From contig VBCQ01000248.1 in NCBI GenBank assembly GCA_005882155.1, forward strand, positions 1 to 11,229: DNA of 11,229 bases, given 5' to 3'. The notes under the pieces are model-generated. The model was not told where the DNA came from, made no database searches, and saw nothing but the letters and a program-made list of their open reading frames with translations. Position 1 is the stretch's first letter; the number at the start of each line of letters is the position of its first letter. Positions 1 to 10,661 of this stretch are shown here, one piece after another. This DNA is from Betaproteobacteria bacterium. GTDB lineage: Bacteria; Pseudomonadota; Gammaproteobacteria; Burkholderiales; Burkholderiaceae_C. The translations under genes were made by a program, and so were the position numbers.

Positions 1-633
1 CGAGATCAGGTCGAGGCCGGCGAAGGGCTCGTCGTACATGATGAGCTCGGGGTCGAGCGCGATCGCACGCGCGAGCGCGATGCGCCGCGCCATGCCGCCA
101 GACACTTCGGAAATTCGCAGCGGCGCCGCGCCGCGCAGGCCGACCGCGTTGAGCTTCATCAGCACGATGTCGCGGATCAGCGCCTCGGGCAGATCGGTGT
201 GCTCGCGCAGCGGAAACGCGACGTTCTCGAACTCCGACAGGTCGGTGAACAGCGCGCCGAATTGGAACAGCATGCCCAGTCGCCGACGCAGGCGAAACAG
301 GCGCTCGCTGTCGTGCGCGTCGACTGCTTCGCCGTCGAATCGAACCTCGCCGCCGGTGGCCGCGATGCTGCCGCCGATCAGGCGCAGCAGCGTCGTCTTG
401 CCGCAGCCCGACGCGCCGAGAATCGACGTCACCTTGCCGCGCTCGAAACTCAGGCTCACGTCGTTGAGGATGTTCCGGCTCGCGTCGTAGCCGAACGTGA
501 CGTGATCGATCTCGATGAGGTGGTCGGGTTTCAAGCCATCGTGGCCGGCTCGCGAGCGGCTCGGGTTGTTGTTCAGGAGCGCGCGGCCTGCGGATGACAC
601 GAGCTTCGCGCGATGCTCAAAACATTCTCGCAT
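1..633 (-). CDS. mlaF: MlaF, ATP-binding subunit of the Mla phospholipid ABC transporter (C-terminus cut off by window edge)
   Basis: ATPase of the MlaFEDB complex of the inner membrane, which moves phospholipids between inner and outer membranes and keeps the outer membrane asymmetric. Counting from a GTG at 600, I see Walker A GASGCGKT at residues 62-69 followed by LLRLIGG, a Q-loop glutamine at 113 (MLFQFGALF), the signature VSGGMARR at 166-173 and Walker B LIMYDE at 186-191. VSGGM in place of LSGGQ and the RLIGG and FQFGALF stretches are typical of MlaF rather than of ABC ATPases in general. About 200 of roughly 270 residues are present; the C-terminus lies beyond base 1. The start is uncertain: ATG at 633 is the first good codon after gltD and is used here, GTG at 600 is the alternative, and neither has a clear Shine-Dalgarno sequence. 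The first 25-40 residues are poorly conserved and may be over-called. The gene lies 52 bases after gltD with no terminator seen, so readthrough is plausible. The D-loop reads GLDLIS where GLDPIS is usual. Confidence 0.92.
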   Translation of the reverse strand, partial: MRECFEHRAKLVSSAGRALLNNNPSRSRAGHDGLKPDHLIEIDHVTFGYDASRNILNDVSLSFERGKVTSILGASGCGKTTLLRLIGGSIAATGGEVRFDGEAVDAHDSERLFRLRRRLGMLFQFGALFTDLSEFENVAFPLREHTDLPEALIRDIVLMKLNAVGLRGAAPLRISEVSGGMARRIALARAIALDPELIMYDEPFAGLDLIS

Positions 634-685
634 GCGCGTGCAGCGGATGCGCTTGAGCGCCGACGCGCGTTTGTGGCGCGGTGTA

Positions 686-2164
686 TCACCGCGGCAGGTC
701 GCTCGCCCCCATCAGGAATTCATCGACCGCGCGAGCCGCTTGGCGGCCTTCGCGGATCGCCCACACCACCAGCGACTGGCCGCGCCGCATGTCGCCGGCG
801 GCGAACACCTTGTCGGCACTGGTCGCGTAGCCGCCGCTGAAGTCGGTGCTCGCGCGCGCGTTGCCGCGTGCGTCCTTCTCGACGCCGAAGGCATCGAGCA
901 CGCTCGCCACCGGGCTGACGAAACCCATCGCGAGCAGCACCAGATCGGCCGGCAAGATCTGCTCGGTGCCGGGTACCTCGACCATCTTGTTGCCTTGCCA
1001 CTCGACTCGCACCGCCTTCAGCGCCTTGATGCGGCCCTTGTCCTTGCCTTCGCCAGCAATGAACTCCTTGGTCGCGATCGCGAACTCGCGTTCGCAGCCT
1101 TCTTCGTGGCTCGACGACGTGCGCAGCTTGATCGGCCAGTACGGCCACACCAGCGGCTTGTTCTCCTGCTCGGGCGGCATCGGCAGCAATTCGAACTGCG
1201 TGACGCTCGCCGCACCGTGGCGGTTGCTGGTGCCGACGCAGTCGCTGCCAGTGTCGCCGCCGCCGATGACGATCACGTGCTTGCCCTCGGCACGCAACTG
1301 GGCCTTGACCTTGTCGCCGGCGTTGACCTTGTTCTGCTGCGGCAGAAACTCCATCGCGAAATGTATGCCGTCGAGATCACGCCCCGGCACCGGCAGGTCT
1401 CGCGGCTGCTCGGCGCCGCCGGTCAGCACGACCGCGTCGAACTGCGCCTTCAACTGATCGGCGCTGATGATTTCCTTGGCCCAGTTCGTGACCTTGCTGC
1501 CTTCGGGCAGATGGCCGACGAGCACGCCGGTGCGAAACGCCACGCCCTCGGCCGTCATCTGGTCGACGCGTCGATCGATTTGCAGCTTCTCCATCATGAA
1601 GTCGGGAATGCCGTAGCGCAGCAGGCCACCGATGCGGTCGTTCTTCTCGAACACCGTCACGCTGTGGCCGGCGCGCGCGAGCTGCTGCGCGGCGGCGAGG
1701 CCTGCGGGGCCCGAGCCGACGACGGCCACCGTCTTGCCGGTCTTGCGCTTGGGCGGCTGCGGCAGCACCCAGCCTTGATCCCACGCATGGTCGATGATCG
1801 CGCGCTCGATGCTCTTGATGCCGACCGGATCGTCATTGACGTTCAAGGTACACGCCGCTTCGCAAGGCGCGGGGCAGATGCGGCCGGTCCATTCGGGGAA
1901 GTTGTTGGTCGAGTGCAGCACCTCGATCGCGTTCTTCCAGTCGCCGCGATAAACGAGGTCGTTGAAGTCGGGAATGATGTTGTTGACCGGGCAGCCGTTG
2001 TTGCAGAACGGAATGCCGCAGTCCATGCAACGTGCGCCCTGGATCTTCGCTTCGTCTTCCTTCAGGCCATTGACGAACTCGCCGTAGTTCTTCACGCGCA
2101 GTTGCACGGGCGCGTAGCCCTCTTCGACGCGCTCGTATTCCATGAAGCCGGTGACTTTTCCCAT
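686..2164 (-). CDS. gltD: Glutamate synthase [NADPH] small (beta) subunit
   Basis: The beta subunit takes electrons from NADPH through FAD and [4Fe-4S] centres and passes them to GltB, where 2-oxoglutarate and glutamine-derived ammonia become glutamate. The 492 residues are a normal full length. The N-terminal ferredoxin-like region has cysteines at 46, 49, 54 and 58, and a second group at 97, 101 and 105, as expected for the two [4Fe-4S] clusters. The FAD Rossmann motif VVGSGPAG lies at 148-155 with the acidic strand end VFEK near 171-174. The NADPH-binding motif VIGGGDTG is at 299-306, and the C-terminal FAD segment GDMRRGQSLVVWAI starts at 457. The ATG at 2164 is preceded by only a weak purine stretch (AAAGAAA). 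The gap after gltB is 27 bases, so the two genes are probably co-transcribed and perhaps translationally linked. The gene itself looks intact even though its partner gltB is interrupted. Confidence 0.98.
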   Translation of the reverse strand: MGKVTGFMEYERVEEGYAPVQLRVKNYGEFVNGLKEDEAKIQGARCMDCGIPFCNNGCPVNNIIPDFNDLVYRGDWKNAIEVLHSTNNFPEWTGRICPAPCEAACTLNVNDDPVGIKSIERAIIDHAWDQGWVLPQPPKRKTGKTVAVVGSGPAGLAAAQQLARAGHSVTVFEKNDRIGGLLRYGIPDFMMEKLQIDRRVDQMTAEGVAFRTGVLVGHLPEGSKVTNWAKEIISADQLKAQFDAVVLTGGAEQPRDLPVPGRDLDGIHFAMEFLPQQNKVNAGDKVKAQLRAEGKHVIVIGGGDTGSDCVGTSNRHGAASVTQFELLPMPPEQENKPLVWPYWPIKLRTSSSHEEGCEREFAIATKEFIAGEGKDKGRIKALKAVRVEWQGNKMVEVPGTEQILPADLVLLAMGFVSPVASVLDAFGVEKDARGNARASTDFSGGYATSADKVFAAGDMRRGQSLVVWAIREGRQAARAVDEFLMGASDLPR

Positions 2165-2191
2165 GATGATTTCTTTGCAGGCTCTTTCAGA

Positions 2192-6891
<4,700 letters not shown>

Positions 6892-6897
6892 GGCGCG

Positions 6898-6903
6898 TCC
6901 TCC
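6898..6903 (-). promoter_or_regulatory. Shine-Dalgarno sequence of gltB
   Basis: GGAGGA on the minus strand, six bases before the ATG at 6891. This is the clearest ribosome binding site in the window and fixes the gltB start. Confidence 0.8.
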
Positions 6904-6926
6904 GGGGTTGACTAGGGATGACCCGG

Positions 6927-6955
6927 AGAATACTGCGGCGCAGCAAGCCGCTCAA
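6927..6955 (-). promoter_or_regulatory. Putative sigma70-type promoter of gltBD
   Basis: Read on the minus strand, a -35 box TTGAGC (6955-6950, 4 of 6 to consensus) and a -10 box TATTCT (6932-6927, 4 of 6) are separated by exactly 17 bases. Transcription would begin near 6920 and leave a leader of about 28 bases that includes the GGAGGA. It lies in the only sizeable gap between genes, which supports an independent start for gltBD downstream of the aroK-aroB-dgt operon. Predicted by eye only. Confidence 0.5.
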
Positions 6956-6966
6956 GCAAATTAAAT

Positions 6967-6979
6967 GGGGTCATACCCC
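6967..6979. repeat. Short palindrome GGGGTCATACCCC between the transposase-like gene and gltB
   Basis: A perfect 5-base GC stem (GGGGT/ACCCC) with a 3-base loop, in an AT-rich setting (TTAAAT on one side, GTTTTTGTG on the other). It resembles the GGGGTC(A/T)GACCCC-type palindromes often found near REP-associated tyrosine transposases in Beta- and Gammaproteobacteria. It starts 53 bases beyond the stop of such a gene and lies just upstream of the gltB -35 box. It could be a relict recognition hairpin of that transposase family, or a weak bidirectional terminator: the T5 run follows on the plus strand, and on the minus strand the hairpin is followed only by ATTTAATTT. Confidence 0.5.
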
Positions 6980-7032
6980 GTTTTTGTGTTCGCATTCACC
7001 CTTTGGTATAAATAGGGGACACATCGAAGCGT

Positions 7033-7719
7033 TCAGGCCTGCTTTGCCGGCCGACCGCGCGGCAGCGGTCGAAGCCGACGATCGGTCTCCTGCGCCAGCT
7101 CACGCACGAAGCGCTCCGATCCGAGCGCCCAGCCTTTCAGCGCAGCCGCTTCAATCTCGAGCATCTCCTTCTGTGTGAGCGCACGCTCCAATAGTGATCG
7201 ATATCTCGCCTCGCGCTCGAATGGTGTGTTGCCGAGGCGCCAATACATGGGGTGCTCGGTGATCAACGCGGACCGCTGGCGGCCGATGTGGTGCGCCGCG
7301 CTCGACCATGGATAGTCGGTGGCCTCGACATGTGCCGCGTGCGCGGGGCGCGATTCGACGTAGCGCATGCAGGCGATGAGGTGCGAATCTGCTTCGACGA
7401 CTGCGGCGCGGAAGCGAGCTTGCCACAGGGTCCCCGAACGGCCGTGGCGGCGGTTGAAGCCCGCGACATAAGTCCGTCCGAGCGACTGCATCATCCGGCT
7501 CAGGCCGCTCGCGTCTTCGGGCGTGGCCAAAACTTGCACTTCACCGTCGAGTAGCACATAGGCGTGGACCGCAACTCGGCACGCCGCCGCGGCCTGCGCG
7601 AGCTTGGACAGGAAGGTCCGGCGGTCTTCGTCGTCGATGAAGAGCGCCTGCGAGTGCAAGCCGCGCTGGACGATCAGATGAGGGCGACCACCGATCGCGA
7701 GTCGTGGGAGGCGCGACAT
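7033..7719 (-). CDS. REP-associated (Y1/IS200-like) transposase-family protein with degenerate HUH motif, probably domesticated
   Basis: A full-length (228 residues) member of the Y1 single-strand transposase family related to RAYTs. Family landmarks are the start MSRLPRLAIGGRPHLIVQRG, the strand VHAYVLL at 51-57, GTLWQARFRAA near 96-106, RYVE at 119-122 with the likely catalytic Tyr120, DYPWSS at 135-140, and the basic tail ending in RGRPAKQA. In active members the strand ends in N-H-V-H, whose two histidines bind the metal; here it reads D-G-E-V-Q (58-62), so both are gone. The usual GNNRQ and NPVRAG blocks are also altered (GLHSQ, RPAHAA). The frame is uninterrupted and ends 141 bases before gltB. 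It starts 13 bases after dgt, with only a weak AGG upstream, so it is probably the last gene of the aroK operon. Such a protein could bind hairpin DNA without cutting it; the actual role is unknown. Confidence 0.82.
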   Translation of the reverse strand: MSRLPRLAIGGRPHLIVQRGLHSQALFIDDEDRRTFLSKLAQAAAACRVAVHAYVLLDGEVQVLATPEDASGLSRMMQSLGRTYVAGFNRRHGRSGTLWQARFRAAVVEADSHLIACMRYVESRPAHAAHVEATDYPWSSAAHHIGRQRSALITEHPMYWRLGNTPFEREARYRSLLERALTQKEMLEIEAAALKGWALGSERFVRELAQETDRRLRPLPRGRPAKQA

Positions 7720-7732
7720 CGTGGCCTGATGG

Positions 7733-8899
7733 TCACACCGGCGCCGAGAACAAGGTCCGCCCGGTCAAGCGGTAGTGCTCGCGCAGCGCGAACCGGTCGG
7801 TCATCCCGGCAATGTAATCGGCGACACGTCGCAGCTCGCCGCCGGGCCGTGGCGCCGCTCCGGGCATCTCGGCGGGACTCGCAAGGTAGGCAGCGAAGAG
7901 CTCGCGCACGACGTCCTTGGCTTGGCCGGTGGTGGCCAGCACTTGCGGATGCTGATATAGGTTTTGGCGCAGGAAGCGCTTGAGCTCGTGCGTCTGCCGG
8001 GCCATCGCGGGGCTGAACGCGACCATCGTCGGCATCTGACGCGATTCATCGGCGCTGCATGGTGCAGCTGCTGTCATTGCCATCTTCGTCGTGTCGATGA
8101 CGTCGTAGATCTGCCGCGACAGCATGCGCCGAATGATCTCGAACAGCAGCCGGCGCCCGGCAAGTTCAGGAAACTCGGCCACCGTCTCACGCTCCGGCTC
8201 GGCGAACATCGGCACCGCGCGCAACTGTGACAGCGTCAGCAAACCCGAGCGAACGCCATCGTCGATGTCGTGCGCGTTGTAGGCGATCTCATCGGCGACA
8301 TTGCACAGCTGAGCTTCAAGGCTCGGCTGCGTGCGATCGATGAAGCGCTGCGCGACCCCATCAGGCTCGTCGATCAGCAGACGTTCGGCGTTGCGCCGCG
8401 AGCAATGCTTGAGAATGCCTTCGCGCGTCTCGAAGCTCAGATTCAACCCGTTGTACAGCGGATAGCGCTCCTCGAGCTCGTCGACCACGCGCAGGCTTTG
8501 CAGGTTGTGCTCGAAGCCTTCGCCGCCAGGGTCAGCGTGTAGCAGACTTTCATTCAGCGCGTCTTGGCCGGCGTGGCCGAACGGCGTGTGACCGAGGTCG
8601 TGCGCCAGCGCAATCGCTTCGACCAGGTCTTCATGCAGACCGATGCTGCGCGCGACCGAGCGGGCGATCTGCGCCACCTCGATCGAGTGCGTCAGTCGGG
8701 TGCGAAACAGATCGCCCTCGTGATTGAGAAACACCTGGGTCTTGTAGACGAGCCGGCGAAACGCGGTGCTGTGCACGATGCGGTCGCGATCGCGCTGGTA
8801 CGCGTTACGGGTCGGTGCGGGCGTCTCGGGGTGGCGTCGTCCCCGGCTCGTTTCGGGTCTGCAGGCGCCCGGGTGAAGCATCGTCGGATCCTGCCGCAT
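7733..8899 (-). CDS. dgt: Deoxyguanosinetriphosphate triphosphohydrolase-like protein (HD-domain dNTPase)
   Basis: Cytosolic enzyme that hydrolyses dGTP or other dNTPs to the nucleoside and triphosphate. The N-terminal block RGRRHPETPAPTRNAYQRDR and then STAFRRLVYKTQVF, NHEGDLFRTRLTHS match the class 2 dGTPase family. The HD metal site is visible: His71 in LTHS, His100-Asp101 in ALAHDLGHTPFGH, and Asp203 in VADEIAYNAHDIDD. The 388 residues are normal length. The ATG at 8899 follows aroB by 12 bases but has no clear Shine-Dalgarno sequence. A second ATG at 8881 (MLHPGACRPE) has AGGA seven bases upstream at 8892-8889, and I think it may be the true start, removing six residues. The stop at 7735-7733 lies 13 bases before the transposase-like gene. 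Cytosolic protein with no signal peptide or membrane segment; substrate preference cannot be read from the sequence. Confidence 0.96.
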   Translation of the reverse strand: MRQDPTMLHPGACRPETSRGRRHPETPAPTRNAYQRDRDRIVHSTAFRRLVYKTQVFLNHEGDLFRTRLTHSIEVAQIARSVARSIGLHEDLVEAIALAHDLGHTPFGHAGQDALNESLLHADPGGEGFEHNLQSLRVVDELEERYPLYNGLNLSFETREGILKHCSRRNAERLLIDEPDGVAQRFIDRTQPSLEAQLCNVADEIAYNAHDIDDGVRSGLLTLSQLRAVPMFAEPERETVAEFPELAGRRLLFEIIRRMLSRQIYDVIDTTKMAMTAAAPCSADESRQMPTMVAFSPAMARQTHELKRFLRQNLYQHPQVLATTGQAKDVVRELFAAYLASPAEMPGAAPRPGGELRRVADYIAGMTDRFALREHYRLTGRTLFSAPV

Positions 8900-8911
8900 T
8901 CGGGTCGCTCG

Positions 8912-10012
8912 TCACGCCGTTCGAGCGTCGATCACCTGTGCCACCAGCGCCTGCGGCGCCGCGCGCATCACCTCGTGCCCGGGACCGTCCAGCAGCACGA
9001 AGCGGATTTCGCCGGACTCCGTTTTTTTGTCGAGCCGCATCAGCTCGAGGTAGCGCGGCACGCCGAGCTTCGGGCCGACGATCGGCAACCCTGCTCGCTC
9101 GATGAGGCGGACCAATCGATCGACCAGCGATGGATCGATGAGCCCCATGCGCGCCGACAAGTCGGCCGCCATGACCATCCCGCAGCCGACCGCCTCGCCG
9201 TGAAGCCACTCGCCATAGCCGAGCCCCGACTCGATCGCGTGGGCGAAGGTGTGGCCGAAATTCAGAATCGCGCGCAGCCCCGATTCGCGCTCGTCCTGAC
9301 CGACGACCCAGGCCTTGATCTCGCACGATCGGCGCACCGCGTGGGCCAATGCTGTCTTGTCGCGGGCCCGCAAGGCGTCGAGGTTGGTGCCAAGCCAATC
9401 GAGGAATTCGGAATCGGCGATCGGACCGTACTTGATGATCTCGGCCAGGCCCGCGCTGACCTCGCGGACGGGAAGCGTGTCGAGCGTCGCAAGGTCTGCC
9501 ACCACGCGCAGCGGCTGGTAGAACGCGCCGATCATGTTCTTGCCCAGCGGATGGTTGATCGCGGTCTTGCCGCCGACCGAAGAGTCGACCTGCGCAAGCA
9601 GCGTCGTCGGCACCTGAACGAACGGCACGCCGCGCATGTAGCAGGCCGCGGCGAACCCGGCGATGTCACCGACGACGCCGCCGCCGAGCGCGAACAGAAT
9701 GGTCTTGCGATCACAGCCTGCCGCGAGCAGGGCGTCGAAGACTGTATTCAACGAGGTCCAATCCTTGTGCGCTTCGCCGTCCGGCAATTCGATCACCAGC
9801 ACGCGCGCGTATCGGGCACCAAGCGCGGTCTGCAAACGCGCTGCGTAGAGCGGCGCGATGGTCGGGTTGGTCACGATCGCGGCACATGCGGCGGCGGGCA
9901 GGCCGTCAAAGCTTTTCGGATCGTCGAGCAGACCCGTGCCGATCAGAATGTCGTAGCTGCGATCGCCCAGTTCGATGGGGACCGCGACGCGTGATGCTGG
10001 CGTTGCACTCAT
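8912..10012 (-). CDS. aroB: 3-dehydroquinate synthase
   Basis: Second step of the shikimate pathway: NAD- and metal-dependent cyclisation of DAHP to 3-dehydroquinate in the cytosol. The 366 residues are full length. Visible motifs are LPDGEAHK at 76-83, the NAD-binding GGGVVGDIAGFAA at 110-122, PTTLLAQVDSSVGGKTAIN at 135-153, and NHPLGKNMIGAFYQP. The metal ligands expected from the family are Glu191 (GLAEIIKYG), His254 (NFGHTFAHA) and His271 (WLHGEAV), all present and correctly spaced. The ATG at 10012 lies 24 bases after aroK and has no strong Shine-Dalgarno sequence. An A7 run near 9022-9028 sits inside the conserved LDKKTESGEI segment, and the frame stays open across it. The aroK-aroB pair is a classic proteobacterial operon. 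Confidence 0.98.
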   Translation of the reverse strand: MSATPASRVAVPIELGDRSYDILIGTGLLDDPKSFDGLPAAACAAIVTNPTIAPLYAARLQTALGARYARVLVIELPDGEAHKDWTSLNTVFDALLAAGCDRKTILFALGGGVVGDIAGFAAACYMRGVPFVQVPTTLLAQVDSSVGGKTAINHPLGKNMIGAFYQPLRVVADLATLDTLPVREVSAGLAEIIKYGPIADSEFLDWLGTNLDALRARDKTALAHAVRRSCEIKAWVVGQDERESGLRAILNFGHTFAHAIESGLGYGEWLHGEAVGCGMVMAADLSARMGLIDPSLVDRLVRLIERAGLPIVGPKLGVPRYLELMRLDKKTESGEIRFVLLDGPGHEVMRAAPQALVAQVIDARTA

Positions 10013-10036
10013 GGCCCGAAGTGTACGGGCCTCGAT

Positions 10037-10612
10037 TCAGCGCTCGCTCGATCGCGGCTCGACGGGCGAAGGCACCTGTGCCGGGTCGACGAGGCCCGCA
10101 AGTTCCAGCTGCATCAAGATCATGTTGACCAAGGTGCTGACCGAAGGACGGCCTGTCTCGATGACGAAGTGCGCTGTCTTGCGGTACAGCGGATCGCGTT
10201 CGGCGTGCAGCTCGCGCAGCTTGCGCAGCGGATCGCGCACCTGCAAGAGCGGGCGATGCGTGTCATGGCGCAGGCGACGGAAGAGCTCTTCCGGCGTGGA
10301 GCGGAGATAGACCACGATCGAGGCAGCATGCAATGCCTCGCGATTCGCCTCGCGAAGAACGACGCCACCACCGGTGGCCAACACGACATTCGGCCAACCG
10401 AGCAGCTCCTCGATGACACCTTGCTCGAGATCGCGAAACCGCTCCTCGCCCTCCCGCTCAAAGTATTCGCGGATCGGGCAACCGATTCGCTTCTCGAGTT
10501 CAGTGTCCGAGTCTGCGAAGCGAAGGTTCAGGCTGCGTGCGAGGTGACGCCCGACGGTGGATTTGCCACCGCCGGGCATGCCGATGAGCGAGATTGCACG
10601 CAACGCCGTCAA
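10037..10612 (-). CDS. aroK: Shikimate kinase
   Basis: Phosphorylates shikimate at the 3-position with ATP, feeding chorismate synthesis. The 191 residues show the P-loop GMPGGGKST at 11-19, the shikimate and Mg-binding DSD at 34-36, Arg60 in EERFRDLE, the GGGVV loop at 81-85, the lid arginine in HRPLL (Arg120) and Arg139 in ERDPLY. Length and order are normal, with a short charged tail (PSPVEPRSSER). The start appears to be TTG at 10612: no ATG or GTG occurs in frame between the P-loop and the stop of the upstream gene, and the only internal ATG (residue 12) lies in the P-loop. A TTG at codon 4 is the other choice. A weak GAG about seven bases upstream may serve as ribosome binding site. First gene of a tight aroK-aroB-dgt cluster. 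Confidence 0.97.
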   Translation of the reverse strand: MTALRAISLIGMPGGGKSTVGRHLARSLNLRFADSDTELEKRIGCPIREYFEREGEERFRDLEQGVIEELLGWPNVVLATGGGVVLREANREALHAASIVVYLRSTPEELFRRLRHDTHRPLLQVRDPLRKLRELHAERDPLYRKTAHFVIETGRPSVSTLVNMILMQLELAGLVDPAQVPSPVEPRSSER

Positions 10613-10626
10613 TACGCACTCGGGGC

Positions 10627-10656
10627 CTGCGATCGATTCGCTGAATTGAATCGCAG
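10627..10656. other. Hairpin-forming inverted repeat just upstream of aroK
   Basis: CTGCGAT (10627-10633) pairs with ATCGCAG (10650-10656), and an inner ATTC/GAAT pair (10636-10639 and 10643-10646) extends the structure. It lies in the 49-base gap between the upstream gene and aroK. There is no T-run on either side, so it is not a typical intrinsic terminator; it could be an RNA stem that affects the unusual TTG start of aroK, or chance. Confidence 0.3.
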
Positions 10657-10661
10657 TCCGA

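Noticed and set aside
634..685. Terminator between gltD and mlaF
   Set aside because: Only a 5-base GCGCC/GGCGC pairing with a 13-base loop and no T-run is present.
6902..6926. Imperfect inverted repeat CCGGGT/ACCCCGG overlapping the gltB Shine-Dalgarno sequence
   Set aside because: The 5' arm would lie upstream of the predicted transcription start, and the stem needs a bulge, so a riboswitch-like role is not supported.
9022..9028. A7 run in aroB as a possible frameshift site
   Set aside because: The zero frame reads AAA AAA A directly after GAC, not the usual X-XXY-YYZ phase, and the protein is conserved and continuous across it.
8564..9994. Plus-strand open frame of 476 codons opposite dgt and aroB
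   Set aside because: Antisense to two genes with all catalytic motifs intact; no recognisable protein features.
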